Source: Sulfurimonas sp. HSL3-1 (GTDB lineage: Bacteria; Campylobacterota; Campylobacteria; Campylobacterales; Sulfurimonadaceae). Taken from it: a stretch of 64,000 nucleotides of DNA. Below the pieces are notes generated by a model that was given only the letters and a program-made list of their open reading frames with translations, was not told where the DNA came from and did not search any database. The translations under genes were made by a program, and so were the position numbers. Every line of letters begins with the position of its first letter. The first letter of the stretch is position 1. This document shows, in pieces, positions 19,399 through 28,954 of this stretch. The DNA is taken from assembly GCF_039645995.1 (NCBI RefSeq), contig NZ_CP147920.1, positions 1,116,001-1,180,000 of the forward strand, given 5' to 3'.

Positions 19399-20310
19399 TT
19401 ACATTGGTGAAAGTCTCGGCTTTTTGGCGCGGGGCTTGCTGCTGGCCTTTTCAAGGTGCTGGATAATGAGACCGGCGATGTCTTTGCCGGAGGCGCTTTC
19501 GATCCCCTTGAGCCCGGGGGAGGAGTTGACCTCCATAATCAGCGGGCCGCGTTTGGAACGGAGCATATCGACGCCGCAAACCTGCAGCCCCATTGCTTTG
19601 GCCGCGGCAACGGCGGCCGCGCGTTCGTCGGGAGTGATCTTGATCACTTTGGCGCTGCCGCCGCGGTGCAGGTTGGAGCGGAACTCCCCCTCAGGCCCCT
19701 GGCGCTTCATCGCGGCGACGACCCTGTCGCCGATGACAAGGCAGCGGATATCCGCACCGCCCGCCTCCTTGATGAACTCCTGGACCATGATGTTGGCATT
19801 GAGCCCCATGAACGCCTGGATAACGCTCTCGGCGGCCTTTTTCGTCTCGGCGAGGACCACGCCGATCCCCTGGGTCCCTTCGAGGAGTTTGATAACGACC
19901 GGGGCGCCCCCGACCATGTCGAGTACGTCATCGATATCGTCGGGATTGCGGGCGAAGCCGGTTGCCGGCATCCCGACCCCTTTGCGCGCCAGCAGCTGCA
20001 GGGAGCGCAGTTTGTCACGGGCACGCTTGATGGCGATGGAGTCGTTCAACGGGTGCAGTCCCATCACCTCGAACTGCCGCAGTACCGCCGTCCCGTAAAA
20101 GGTGATCGACGCCCCGATGCGGGGAATAACGGCATCGAACCCGACGAGGTCTTCGCCCTTGTAGTGCATCGACGGCCGCTCGGAGGTGATGTTCATGTAA
20201 CAGCGCAGGGTGTCGATGACCTCGACCTCGTGTCCGCGTGCCTGGGCCGCTTCGACGAGGCGGCGGGTTGAATAGAGATTCTTGTTGCGTGAAAGGATGG
20301 CAATTTTCAT
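19399..20310 (-). CDS. rimK: RimK family alpha-L-glutamate ligase (ATP-grasp)
   Basis: 303 residues, full RimK length. Seen: start [18 protein letters not shown], the ATP-grasp loop [16 protein letters not shown], the second block [15 protein letters not shown], and the Mg site [13 protein letters not shown]. RimK adds glutamate residues to the C-terminus of ribosomal protein S6 and can make poly-glutamate. It overlaps the upstream RimB-like gene by 4 bases and is followed by the AstE-like gene: the familiar rimA-rimB-rimK-type cluster. Confidence 0.92.
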   Translation of the reverse strand: MKIAILSRNKNLYSTRRLVEAAQARGHEVEVIDTLRCYMNITSERPSMHYKGEDLVGFDAVIPRIGASITFYGTAVLRQFEVMGLHPLNDSIAIKRARDKLRSLQLLARKGVGMPATGFARNPDDIDDVLDMVGGAPVVIKLLEGTQGIGVVLAETKKAAESVIQAFMGLNANIMVQEFIKEAGGADIRCLVIGDRVVAAMKRQGPEGEFRSNLHRGGSAKVIKITPDERAAAVAAAKAMGLQVCGVDMLRSKRGPLIMEVNSSPGLKGIESASGKDIAGLIIQHLEKASSKPRAKKPRLSPM

Positions 20311-20747
20311 TCGGCGGGCTCCCCGGTAAGATAAGAGGCATCGGGATCGACAATGAAACGTTTTTCCATGGCACGGCGGCCAAGCAGCATCCGGAACACC
20401 ATCGTGTCGCGGTTGGTGAGGGTGACTTCGGCGTCAAAGGTTACATTTCCGATGCAGATCGGCGTCAGGATGACGTAGCGCTCTTCCCGGTGACCGCCGG
20501 AATCGCTGACGGTGCGTACATCAAAGAGTTCGGCAACGCATTCGACGACCGTCTCCGTATCATTTTGATTCGGGTGCAGTCCGAACCGCACCATCCGTTT
20601 GCCGTCCGTCTCAAACGCCTCAACGTAAAAGGCATGGAGGGCAGACGTTTTGGCCCCGGTGTCGATTTTACAGTTGACGGCGTCGACGCCCAGTGCCGGG
20701 AGTCCAACCTGTTCACGCCAGCCGATAACCTGTTTATCCTGCTTCAT
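20307..20747 (-). CDS. RimB-like retropepsin / ATP-dependent zinc protease
   Basis: About 146 residues, cytoplasmic (no signal). Begins [19 protein letters not shown]; the [11 protein letters not shown] motif is the catalytic-type signature, and the C-terminus has [16 protein letters not shown]. It is homologous in design to the exported protein at 13433-13987 but lacks the signal peptide. The ATG at 20747 was chosen because homologues begin near WREQ; an in-frame ATG at 20783 would add 12 residues. Operon with rimK. Confidence 0.82.
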   Translation of the reverse strand: MKQDKQVIGWREQVGLPALGVDAVNCKIDTGAKTSALHAFYVEAFETDGKRMVRFGLHPNQNDTETVVECVAELFDVRTVSDSGGHREERYVILTPICIGNVTFDAEVTLTNRDTMVFRMLLGRRAMEKRFIVDPDASYLTGEPAE

Positions 20748-20789
20748 GTGGTTTACTCTTGTATCAAAGTTTAATTCTACCATTATAGG

Positions 20790-22442
20790 TCATGATTGAT
20801 TAAGAAGAGGCCCCTTGGGCAGGGCGTTTCTCAGGGACTTGGTAAAGCTCTTGACCAGGTGCAGGGCATTGACGGTGATTGTCGTCATCTCCGAAGGGAT
20901 GGCAGGGTTTTTGGCAATGGCTTCGATGACCTCCATGCTGTTTTTGTAGGAGTTGGCCACCCGCCTGTAGGTCTCCTCCAGTACTTCGCGTTCCGCTTCG
21001 GCACCCTGGGCGACGGCATGATAGGCCAGGACGCTTTTGAGGATCTGGTAACGGAGGTCTTTGTAAAAGGACTGCTCCTCGGGCGACGCGGCATCGTAGA
21101 GACGTTCGATGTCGTAAAGCATATCTTTGATCGCCTTGGCCGCGGTGGCCAGGTAGGCGATGGTACGCTGCAGTGCCAGGAGCTGCACCTGCTGCTCCTG
21201 CTGGGGGCAGTTCGGGGCGAGCAGGATGATGTAGCGGTAGATCTCCCCCTCATGCCGGCGGATATTCGAGTAGAGCCGGTCAAAAGCGATGTCGAAGTGC
21301 TTGGGCGGGGCTTCGAGGAGCTTGTCGACGGAGAGCCCCGCCTCAAACGCTTTCGGCGGCGGGATGTCGATGGCGAGCAGGGCGAACTCCTCGACCCGCT
21401 GTGACAGGGTCGTCACTTCGTTTTTCAGGGCGTCTATCGCCATGTCCGGGACCGTGACCGCCACTTTGTGGATCCACTTGGTTACCTGCAGCGGTTCTTT
21501 TTTGAAGGTACGTTTCAAGAGCCGTTCAAGCAACCGGATGAAGGGGAACCACAAAACGACGCCCAGCACATTGAAGACCGTATGGAACACGGCGATCCTG
21601 ACGACGTCATTCAGCGGTGCTGCGGCGCTCTCCACCAGCCAGATCAGCGGATGGAGAAGCGCCAGGGCAAGGGCACCGGTCGAGATATTGAACACAAAGT
21701 GGGCGAGCGCGACACGTTTTTTGTCCGGTGTCCCGCCGATGGCGCCGAGCATCGCCGTGACCGTCGTACCCGCGTTGGCGCCGATGACAAAGGCGGCGGC
21801 CGCATCAAAGCTGATTATATGGGCGAAAATGGCGCTTTGCGCGATGGCAATAGACGCGGCACTGGCCTGGATCACCGCGGTCAGCACCAGGCCCATCACG
21901 GCGAACCAGTAGGGGCTGAGGGAGGCGAAGTGGGTGAGATCGAAGACGTCGGCGAAACCGCCGAAACTCCGTTTCATCCCCTCGAGACCGAGAAACAGAA
22001 GACCGAACCCGACCATGACGCCGAAGTGGTTTTTCCAGCGCCCCTCGGAACTCACCAGCACACCGCCGATCCCCCCGATGCCGATCATCAGGTAGGCGAC
22101 AAGGTTAATGTCGACCTTGAAGCCGACAAGCGCGACGATCCAGACGGTAATGGTGGTCCCGATATTGGCGCCGAAGATGACGGCGATCGCGCTGCCGAGC
22201 GTCAGGAGCTGTGCCCCGACGAGCGACAGCGCCATCAGGGTGACGACGGAAGAGCTTTGAAAGACGGCCGTCGCGCCCAGCCCCGTCATCAGGCTGCGCA
22301 GAGGCGTACCGGTCGCACGCTGGACGATGCTTCTGAAGGCATGGCCGGCGGACTGGCGGATCTCGCTCTCCAGGAAGAGCATCCCGAAGAGGAAAAGACC
22401 GAGCCCGGAGAACGCCTCCACCCAGAGGATGAATGACGGCAT
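20790..22442 (-). CDS. Na+/phosphate cotransporter family protein (NptA-like) with PhoU-like tail
   Basis: 550 residues. Two inverted Na_Pi_cotrans repeats are recognisable by QSSS-type motifs (VFQSSSVVTLMALS; VIQASAASIAIAQ) and the NIGTT/NAGTT pair (FGANIGTTITV; IGANAGTTVTA). The last about 220 residues are helical and PhoU-like. The transporter moves phosphate with sodium; export to prevent overload has been proposed for the family. The start ATG at 22442 is the only good candidate. Confidence 0.9.
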   Translation of the reverse strand: MPSFILWVEAFSGLGLFLFGMLFLESEIRQSAGHAFRSIVQRATGTPLRSLMTGLGATAVFQSSSVVTLMALSLVGAQLLTLGSAIAVIFGANIGTTITVWIVALVGFKVDINLVAYLMIGIGGIGGVLVSSEGRWKNHFGVMVGFGLLFLGLEGMKRSFGGFADVFDLTHFASLSPYWFAVMGLVLTAVIQASAASIAIAQSAIFAHIISFDAAAAFVIGANAGTTVTAMLGAIGGTPDKKRVALAHFVFNISTGALALALLHPLIWLVESAAAPLNDVVRIAVFHTVFNVLGVVLWFPFIRLLERLLKRTFKKEPLQVTKWIHKVAVTVPDMAIDALKNEVTTLSQRVEEFALLAIDIPPPKAFEAGLSVDKLLEAPPKHFDIAFDRLYSNIRRHEGEIYRYIILLAPNCPQQEQQVQLLALQRTIAYLATAAKAIKDMLYDIERLYDAASPEEQSFYKDLRYQILKSVLAYHAVAQGAEAEREVLEETYRRVANSYKNSMEVIEAIAKNPAIPSEMTTITVNALHLVKSFTKSLRNALPKGPLLNQS

Positions 22443-22572
22443 ACCGCTCCTTTTTCCACGATTTAAGACAGTATAGCAAGATTACGCTCCGGCGACAATC
22501 GTCCTGTTTTCGGGGGCTGCTTAAACGGAAATAGGTTACTATTTTAGGTGAATTTATTGACGAGGTAGAAGA

Positions 22573-23757
22573 ATGGCTACTGTATTGATTATCGGTGCGG
22601 GCGGCGTGGGCCGCGTGGTGACGCACAAGTGCGTTATGAACAGCGAAACGTTTACAAAGATTGTCCTGGCGAGCCGCAGACTCGAGAGCTGCAAGGCGAT
22701 TGCGGACGAACTCCCGGTCGGTGCCGTCGCGATTGAACAGGTCAATGCGGACAGCGTCGAAGAGACCGCTGCCCTCATCAAAAAGGTCAAGGCCGACATC
22801 GTTATCAACGTGGCGCTTCCCTATCAGGACCTCTCTATTATGGATGCCTGTACCCTGACGGGCGTCGACTACCTGGATACGGCGAACTACGAGCATCCGG
22901 ACGAAGCGAAGTTCGAGTACAAGGAGCAGTGGGGCCGCGACGCGGCATTCAAACAGGCGGGGATCATGGGGCTGCTGGGCAGCGGCTTCGACCCTGGCGC
23001 GACCAACGTCTTCTGCGCCTATGCCCAGAAGCACTATTTCGACGAGATCCATACCATCGACATCCTTGACTGCAACGCCGGCGACCACGGCTATCCGTTT
23101 GCGACGAACTTCAACCCGGAGATCAACCTCCGCGAGGTGAGCGCGAAGGGACGCTACTGGGAAGAAGGCGAGTGGATCGAGACGGACCCGATGCAGATCC
23201 ATATGAGCTGGGACTACCCCGAAATCGGGCCCAAAGAGAGCTATCTGCTCTATCATGAAGAGATGGAGTCGCTGGTGAAGCACATCAAGGGGCTTAAGCG
23301 TATCCGCTTCTTCATGACCTTCGGCGAGAGCTACCTGACCCACATGAAGTGTCTGGAGAACGTCGGGATGCTGGGCATAGAACCGGTGGAGCACCAGGGG
23401 CAGAAGATCGTCCCGATCGAGTTCCTCCGTACCCTGCTGCCCGATCCGGCGAGCCTGGGGCCGCGTACCAAGGGCAAGACGAACATCGGCATCGTCGCCG
23501 AAGGGCTCAAAGACGGCAAAAAACGCAAGGTCTACATCTACCAGGTGAAAGACCATGAGGCGTGCTACGCCGAGGTTAAATCACAGGGCGTCTCCTACAC
23601 GACGGGTGTCCCGGCGATGATCGGCGCGAAACTGATGCTGGAGAAAAAGTGGTATGAGAAGGGGGTCTGGAATATGGAGCAGTTCGACCCGGACCCGTTT
23701 ATGGACGAAATGAACGCGCAGGGCTTACCGTGGAAAGTCCAGGAGCTGGACGCGTAA
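22573..23757 (+). CDS. Carboxynorspermidine/carboxyspermidine dehydrogenase (saccharopine dehydrogenase family)
   Basis: 394 residues. The N-terminal Rossmann motif GAGGVGRVVTHKC is followed by LASRRLESCKAIAD; the substrate domain contains YLDTANYEHPDEA and GLLGSGFDPGATNVFCAY. This is the Campylobacter-type CASDH that condenses a diamine (putrescine for spermidine) with aspartate semialdehyde. The decarboxylase partner nspC is one gene away on the same strand, which fixes the pathway. Its 3' end overlaps a convergent gene by 59 bases. Confidence 0.93.
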   Translation: MATVLIIGAGGVGRVVTHKCVMNSETFTKIVLASRRLESCKAIADELPVGAVAIEQVNADSVEETAALIKKVKADIVINVALPYQDLSIMDACTLTGVDYLDTANYEHPDEAKFEYKEQWGRDAAFKQAGIMGLLGSGFDPGATNVFCAYAQKHYFDEIHTIDILDCNAGDHGYPFATNFNPEINLREVSAKGRYWEEGEWIETDPMQIHMSWDYPEIGPKESYLLYHEEMESLVKHIKGLKRIRFFMTFGESYLTHMKCLENVGMLGIEPVEHQGQKIVPIEFLRTLLPDPASLGPRTKGKTNIGIVAEGLKDGKKRKVYIYQVKDHEACYAEVKSQGVSYTTGVPAMIGAKLMLEKKWYEKGVWNMEQFDPDPFMDEMNAQGLPWKVQELDA

Positions 23758-24679
23758 GGTTTGTCTCCGGCTCCTCCTCGCAGGGGACCGGTTCTTTCTC
23801 TTCCCCCTCCACTTTGACTTCGTTGAGTGCGCACATCTGCTGTTCAGACGCTTTTTTCTTCGCGGCTTCCTCCATCTTCTGCGCGACATACTCCGGAACG
23901 ATATCGACCAGCGCGATCGGCGCGTAGGAGGGCGTATCGTAGGTGTAGAGCTTGTTGGCCTTCATGACGTAGTAGAGGCGGGCGACATATTCGTCGCGCA
24001 GCTCCGAGTAGCGGCGCAGGTGGCGCAGCAGCTCGAAGGGGTTGTCGGTCTGGTAGCGTGCGCGCCGGAAGCCGCTGTAGGCGTATCCCTTGGCGATCAT
24101 CCTGAAATAGCCGCGGATCGCGTCGTTGAGGGTGGCGAACTTCTTCACATAGATCGTCTTGGTGCCGCGCTGCTCCGAGGCGGCGATCCTTGGCTCATGC
24201 TTGTTATACGACCAGATCCCGAAAACGTTATTGGCCACCTTGAAGAAACGCGAGCTTCCCCACCCGGTCTCCAGTGCCGCCTGGGCGATAACGAGGCTGA
24301 TCGGGTGCGTGTGCATACTGCGCAGCAGACAGGGGTACCCGGCAACGTTGTAGCGCTGCATCTGCTCCTGGAGCCACGCCTCTTCAGCGGTCGTGCGCCC
24401 GGGTTTGTTTATCAGCATTTTTGCCCGGGCGTATTCGGCATCGAGTTCGGCTTTGACCGCCTGCACCGCGGGGAGGATCTGGCGGATGAAACGGGCTTTT
24501 TTCTCGCGGGCACTCAGCCTCTGCTCCGGGTGCAGTTCGGGGTTGGCCGTGACCGCTTCGGTCCCGTTCGGGGCCTTGACAGGTTCATTTTCGGCGGGGG
24601 AAGAGGTTATAATATCGTAGAGTGAATAGAGGGTGAAGGCAAGCGCGATGGCCGCGACACCCAGTATGAATTTTTGCAT
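23699..24679 (-). CDS. Bax-like glucosaminidase-domain protein
   Basis: About 326 residues with an N-terminal membrane anchor (QKFILGVAAIALAFTLYSL). The glucosaminidase block LVIAQAALETGWGSSRFFK, followed by NNVFGIWSY, shows the expected catalytic Glu in ALETGWG. It probably cleaves peptidoglycan glycan strands in the periplasm. The C-terminus is charged (KKKASEQQ, EEKEPVPCEEEPE), and its last about 19 codons are read antisense to the end of the dehydrogenase gene. ATG at 24679 chosen; it is divergent from nspC 28 bases away. Confidence 0.85.
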   Translation of the reverse strand: MQKFILGVAAIALAFTLYSLYDIITSSPAENEPVKAPNGTEAVTANPELHPEQRLSAREKKARFIRQILPAVQAVKAELDAEYARAKMLINKPGRTTAEEAWLQEQMQRYNVAGYPCLLRSMHTHPISLVIAQAALETGWGSSRFFKVANNVFGIWSYNKHEPRIAASEQRGTKTIYVKKFATLNDAIRGYFRMIAKGYAYSGFRRARYQTDNPFELLRHLRRYSELRDEYVARLYYVMKANKLYTYDTPSYAPIALVDIVPEYVAQKMEEAAKKKASEQQMCALNEVKVEGEEKEPVPCEEEPETNLTRPAPGLSTVSPARSFRP

Positions 24680-24707
24680 GGACGGGATTATATCGAAAAG
24701 TAACACG

Positions 24708-25844
24708 ATGAAAAAGTATTATGACGTTGAAACACCGGTTTATATTTGTGAAGAGGCGCGTCTGGCATCGAACCTCGCGCTGCTCGATCGCGTCCAGCGC
24801 GAGAGCGGCGCGAAGATCATCCTGGCGCTCAAAGGCTTTGCGATGTGGTCGACGTTCGACCTCGTCGGACGTTATTTGCAGGGGTGCACCGCCAGCGGCC
24901 TGCATGAGGCGAAGCTGGCGCGGGAGAAGATGAATAAAGAGGTGCATACCTACTCCCCCGCCTATAAAGAGCGGGATATCGATGAGATCGCAGCGATCTC
25001 CGACCATATCGTCTTCAACTCCCCGGACCAGCTGGCGCGTTTTTATGATCGTGTCAAAAGCGTCAATCCGGGCCTCTCCGTCTCCCTGCGCGTCAACCCG
25101 GAGTACTCCTCGTCGCCGGTCGACCTCTACAACCCCTGCGGGCTTTACAGCCGTCTGGGAACGACGGCGGCCAATTTTGACGCGGCCCAGCTTCCAAAAC
25201 TCGACGGGCTGAATTTTCATGCGCTTTGCGAACAGAACGTCGATGCCCTTGAAGGGGTCCTCGAAGCCTTCGAAGCGAAGTTTGGTGCCTACATCGACGG
25301 GCTCGAGTACATCAATTTCGGCGGGGGGCACCACATTACCCGCGCCGATTACGACGTCGAGCGCCTGATCGAGGTGATACGCGCTTTCCGCGAGCGCCAT
25401 AAGGGGATCACCGTCTACCTGGAACCGGGTGAAGCGGTCGGCTGGCAGACCGGTCCGCTGGTCGCGACGGTGCTCGACATCGTGCATAACGGGATGGACA
25501 TCGCCATCCTCGACATCTCCGCCGAGGCGCATATGCCTGACACACTGGCCATGCCGTACCGCGCCGAGGTGCGCGATGCTGCCGAGACCGGGGAAAAACC
25601 TCATACCTACCGTCTCGGTGGCAATACCTGTCTGGCGGGCGATATCATGGGAGACTACGCCTTCGATGCGCCGCTGCAAGTAGGGGACCAGATCGTCTTC
25701 GAAGACCAGATCCACTACACCTTCGTCAAAAACACGGCCTTCAACGGTGTGCAGCTTCCTTCACTGGCCATACTGCGGCAAAACGGACAGATGGAGATCA
25801 TCAAGCGGTTCGGCTACGAAACCTACCGCGATCGTCTCTCCTGA
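24708..25844 (+). CDS. nspC: Carboxynorspermidine decarboxylase
   Basis: About 378 residues of the alanine-racemase-fold group IV decarboxylases. The PLP lysine is in ILALKGFAMW (Lys42). Further marks are GLNFHALCEQNVDALE, YINFGGGHHITRADYD, the GNTCLAGDIMGDY active-site segment, and FEDQIHYTFVKNTAFNG. Removes the carboxylate from carboxyspermidine to yield spermidine. ATG at 24708; the longer in-frame start at 24633 would overlap the divergent gene. Confidence 0.94.
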   Translation: MKKYYDVETPVYICEEARLASNLALLDRVQRESGAKIILALKGFAMWSTFDLVGRYLQGCTASGLHEAKLAREKMNKEVHTYSPAYKERDIDEIAAISDHIVFNSPDQLARFYDRVKSVNPGLSVSLRVNPEYSSSPVDLYNPCGLYSRLGTTAANFDAAQLPKLDGLNFHALCEQNVDALEGVLEAFEAKFGAYIDGLEYINFGGGHHITRADYDVERLIEVIRAFRERHKGITVYLEPGEAVGWQTGPLVATVLDIVHNGMDIAILDISAEAHMPDTLAMPYRAEVRDAAETGEKPHTYRLGGNTCLAGDIMGDYAFDAPLQVGDQIVFEDQIHYTFVKNTAFNGVQLPSLAILRQNGQMEIIKRFGYETYRDRLS

Positions 25845-25867
25845 CCGATTTCTTACCCTGAAGGGCA

Positions 25868-27109
25868 TCATAGCCTGTTGATGTAGGGTTCGACCTCTTT
25901 TTGCAGCATCGCTTCGAGCTCCTTTTCGCTCCGCTGCAGCGTCTCGCGGTAGATCCCGGGCACGATGCGAATGAACACTGCGACGATGGCGGGATCGAAG
26001 TGGGTACCGGAATGGCTTTTGATGTAGTCGAGGGAGGCCTCGAGCGTCATGGGCGCTTTATAGGGGCGGCGTGAGCTCAGGGCGTCAAAGACGTCGGCGA
26101 CGCTGAAGATGCGCGCTTCCAGGGGGATCGCCTCTCCGCGCAGGCCGTGGGGATAACCGCTGCCGTCATACTTCTCATGGTGGCCGGCGATCACGCTCCC
26201 GGCGTTGGAAAGCCAGGTGACATGGCTGACGATTTCCAGCCCTTTCTCGACATGGCTTTTCATTAGCTCGAACTCATCGGCGGTCAATTTGCCCGCTTTT
26301 AACAAAATTGCGTCCGGAATGCCGATTTTGCCGATATCGTGGAGATAGGCGCCGAGGATGATATTGGCAATGTGCTTTTGACCGCAGCACTGCAGCGCCT
26401 CGGCAAGTCTCAGCGTATAGAGTGTGACACGGTAACTGTGGCTCGACGTGCCGCTGTCACGCTGGGCGACGGCGCTGCCGAGGGCGGAAACGGTCCCGAA
26501 ATAGCTGCGGATCAGCTCACTGTTTTTGAGGCGAAGCTGCCGATAATAGAAGAGGATCATCGGAAAAAGGGCGAGGGCAAATACCGCGCCGGTCGCGAGC
26601 ACAAGCCAGAGCGCGTTGGCATAATGCTCACGCATGCGCCGGATGATGCCCTCGTCGACGGGCAGCACGCCGCGGAAGGCTCTGACGACATGCCGCCCGA
26701 ACGGGTTCTTGATTTCGGTAGGTCCGGTTGCAAAAACAAGATAGGGGGAGTGGGCATGTTCGATCAACGTAAAATGTTCTTCGCCGCTGACCGGCAGTTC
26801 AGGCAGGGGAGTACCCTGCCGAATCGACGGCCATTCTCCAGAGGCGAAAGTGTGCAGCAGGCGCCCTTTCCCGTCATAGGCCTCGAGATAGGGGATCTGC
26901 ATGCTGTGCAGCACTTCACGCATCTCTTCACTGACCGTTTCGGCTTCATCCATCGTCAGGTGTGCACGTACCTGCGTCATGACGTCCGCGAAGAGCTGAC
27001 TGACATAATCTTCCATCCGTGAATGGTGCTGTTGGTACACCGTGGCAAACATGATGCCGATGACAATGAGATAAGCGGTAATCATGCGTAACGTGAACGA
27101 GAGGAGCAT
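25868..27109 (-). CDS. Membrane-bound HD-GYP domain phosphodiesterase
   Basis: About 413 residues. TM helix 1 (residues about 5-25), a periplasmic sensor region to about 150, TM helix 2 (about 160-185), then the HD-GYP domain. Metal motif AYLHDIGKIGIPD and the signature HHEKYDGSGYPHGL are intact, so cyclic-di-GMP hydrolysis is expected. ATG at 27109 with GGAG eight bases upstream is better than the start at 27136. Sensor ligand unknown. Confidence 0.9.
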   Translation of the reverse strand: MLLSFTLRMITAYLIVIGIMFATVYQQHHSRMEDYVSQLFADVMTQVRAHLTMDEAETVSEEMREVLHSMQIPYLEAYDGKGRLLHTFASGEWPSIRQGTPLPELPVSGEEHFTLIEHAHSPYLVFATGPTEIKNPFGRHVVRAFRGVLPVDEGIIRRMREHYANALWLVLATGAVFALALFPMILFYYRQLRLKNSELIRSYFGTVSALGSAVAQRDSGTSSHSYRVTLYTLRLAEALQCCGQKHIANIILGAYLHDIGKIGIPDAILLKAGKLTADEFELMKSHVEKGLEIVSHVTWLSNAGSVIAGHHEKYDGSGYPHGLRGEAIPLEARIFSVADVFDALSSRRPYKAPMTLEASLDYIKSHSGTHFDPAIVAVFIRIVPGIYRETLQRSEKELEAMLQKEVEPYINRL

Positions 27110-27195
27110 AGTGGCATCTCCGGTACAGTGTGTCAACCTCTATTGTAACGCATCAGGGTACCGGATCCCAATGCCCGGGATCACCGGGGCAGCGC

Positions 27196-28587
27196 TTAGG
27201 GAAGGGCGACGACGTAGACTTGCCCTTTGCGGTAGACGTAGACACGCTTGATTTTCCCTTTGGCGTTTTTGTGCGCTTTGACCAGGGAGGCGATGTCGGT
27301 GACGGGGGTGTTTTCCAGCTGGACAATGATGTCTCCGGGCCGGATACCCTGCATCGCCGCATCGCTCTCGGCGTCGACTTCGGTGACAAGGACCCCCTCG
27401 ACGTCATCGGGTATCCGCAGGCGGTAACGCTGCTGCGCGTCGATGTTCTGCAGGCTCACCCCTTCAAAGACGGCGTCGGCGTCGTTCGTGTCGTGTTCGC
27501 CCAGGTCGGTCAGATTGACATAGACGCTGTCGGTGTCGCCGTCGCGTTCATAGGTGATTTTGACACGGCTTCCGGGACGGTACATCCCGACCCTGTTCTT
27601 CAGGTCGGCGGCGTTGCGGATCGGGTCGCCGTCGACGGCGATTATGAGGTCGCCCCGTTTCAGTCCCGCCTTTGCCGCCGGCGAATCGACAACGATATCG
27701 TTGAGCAGGGCACCCTGCTCATGCTTGTACAGCGACTGCAGCTCTTTGGTCATATTGCCGATGCTGACGCCGAGGTAGCCCCGCGTGACGCTGCCGTCCT
27801 CGATCAGTTTCTTGGCAATGCTTTTGACCATATCGACCTCGATGGCAAAGCCGATCCCGTTGTTGCCGCCGCTGCGGGTGATAATGGCGGAGTTGATGCC
27901 GATCAGCGCCCCGCGGCTGTCGACCAGGGCCCCGCCGGAGTTCCCGGGATTGATGGAGGCATCGGTCTGGATGAAGTTCTCGTACTCATTGATCCCGATG
28001 CCGCTTTTATGCTGGGCCGAAACGATGCCCTGCGAGACGCTGAGGCCGACACCGAAGGGGTTGCCGATCGCAAAGACGATATCCCCGATCTGGAGCTCGG
28101 CGGAGCTGCCCATCCGGATCGGCGTCAGCCCCTCCGCGTCGATTCGGATAACGGCGATATCCGATTTGGGGTCACTACCGACAAGCTTGGCGCGGTACTC
28201 CTTTTGGGAATCCGGCAGTTTGACCATGATGGTGTCGGCATCTTCGACGACATGATTATTGGTGACGATGTAGCCGTCCTTGGTAACGATGACACCGGAA
28301 CCGAGGCTCTGGCGGTGGGGATTGGGATTGTAGCGCCGTCCGAAGAACTGTTCAAAGAACGGGTGCATCTGTTCCATGTACTTCTGGGAGCGCGTCTGTT
28401 TCGATGAGATGTAGACGATGGATGCCTTCGCCCGCTCGACGGCAGGACTGAATGAGAGCACCTCGTTGGGACCGTTGGGCATCACCCTCTTGGTCACCGG
28501 AGGCATTTCGTCAAAGGTGACGGCCGCGGCCTGGAGGGTCAACACGGCGGAAAGAATGGAACTGAGTAGTAGGTATCTTCTGGGCAT
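27196..28587 (-). CDS. degP: Periplasmic serine protease HtrA/DegP (Do family)
   Basis: 463 residues. Signal peptide (LLLSSILSAVLTLQAAAV), trypsin-like domain with the triad His in VTNNHVVED, Asp in KSDIAVIRI and Ser in PGNSGGALVD, then two PDZ domains (GYLGVSIGNM; GVLVTEVDAES, RPGDIIVQLENTPV). It degrades misfolded envelope proteins. AAGGATG ribosome site before the ATG at 28587. Monocistronic by spacing. Confidence 0.95.
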   Translation of the reverse strand: MPRRYLLLSSILSAVLTLQAAAVTFDEMPPVTKRVMPNGPNEVLSFSPAVERAKASIVYISSKQTRSQKYMEQMHPFFEQFFGRRYNPNPHRQSLGSGVIVTKDGYIVTNNHVVEDADTIMVKLPDSQKEYRAKLVGSDPKSDIAVIRIDAEGLTPIRMGSSAELQIGDIVFAIGNPFGVGLSVSQGIVSAQHKSGIGINEYENFIQTDASINPGNSGGALVDSRGALIGINSAIITRSGGNNGIGFAIEVDMVKSIAKKLIEDGSVTRGYLGVSIGNMTKELQSLYKHEQGALLNDIVVDSPAAKAGLKRGDLIIAVDGDPIRNAADLKNRVGMYRPGSRVKITYERDGDTDSVYVNLTDLGEHDTNDADAVFEGVSLQNIDAQQRYRLRIPDDVEGVLVTEVDAESDAAMQGIRPGDIIVQLENTPVTDIASLVKAHKNAKGKIKRVYVYRKGQVYVVALP

Positions 28588-28655
28588 CGATCATCCTTTG
28601 AAAAGTGGAATAACCCAGTATAGAACGCGCTATTTAATCGTGTGTAAACAGTGTG

Positions 28656-28862
28656 CTACTCGTAGCGGAACAGGTCGGAGTCGCTGTAGGTGGAGTCTTC
28701 CGAGATATAGGCGTCGGGATGGGCGTCAAGAATTTTTTTCGCCTCTTCCGTGCTGGTGCATTTTCCCAGAAGCTCCTCGTACTCGAAGGGGCCGCTGGCC
28801 AGATTGATCCGCTTGCGCTGCTTGATAATGTAGATATGCTGTTTGACTTTTTCCGTTCCCAT
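28656..28862 (-). CDS. Small protein, unknown function
   Basis: 68 residues, hydrophilic, with KQHIYIIKQRKRINLASGPF at the N-terminus and an acidic tail (ISEDSTYSDSDLFRYE). AGGG precedes the ATG. Its position between htrA and pdxA and its codon pattern support a real gene; no family recognised. Confidence 0.55.
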   Translation of the reverse strand: MGTEKVKQHIYIIKQRKRINLASGPFEYEELLGKCTSTEEAKKILDAHPDAYISEDSTYSDSDLFRYE

Positions 28863-28954
28863 CAGTCAACCCTAAAATAGTTTGGTATAGATAGATTCTA
28901 GTGTGAAAATGTCAATTTAATATCACAAATAATTATAAAATAAATGAAAGTTTT

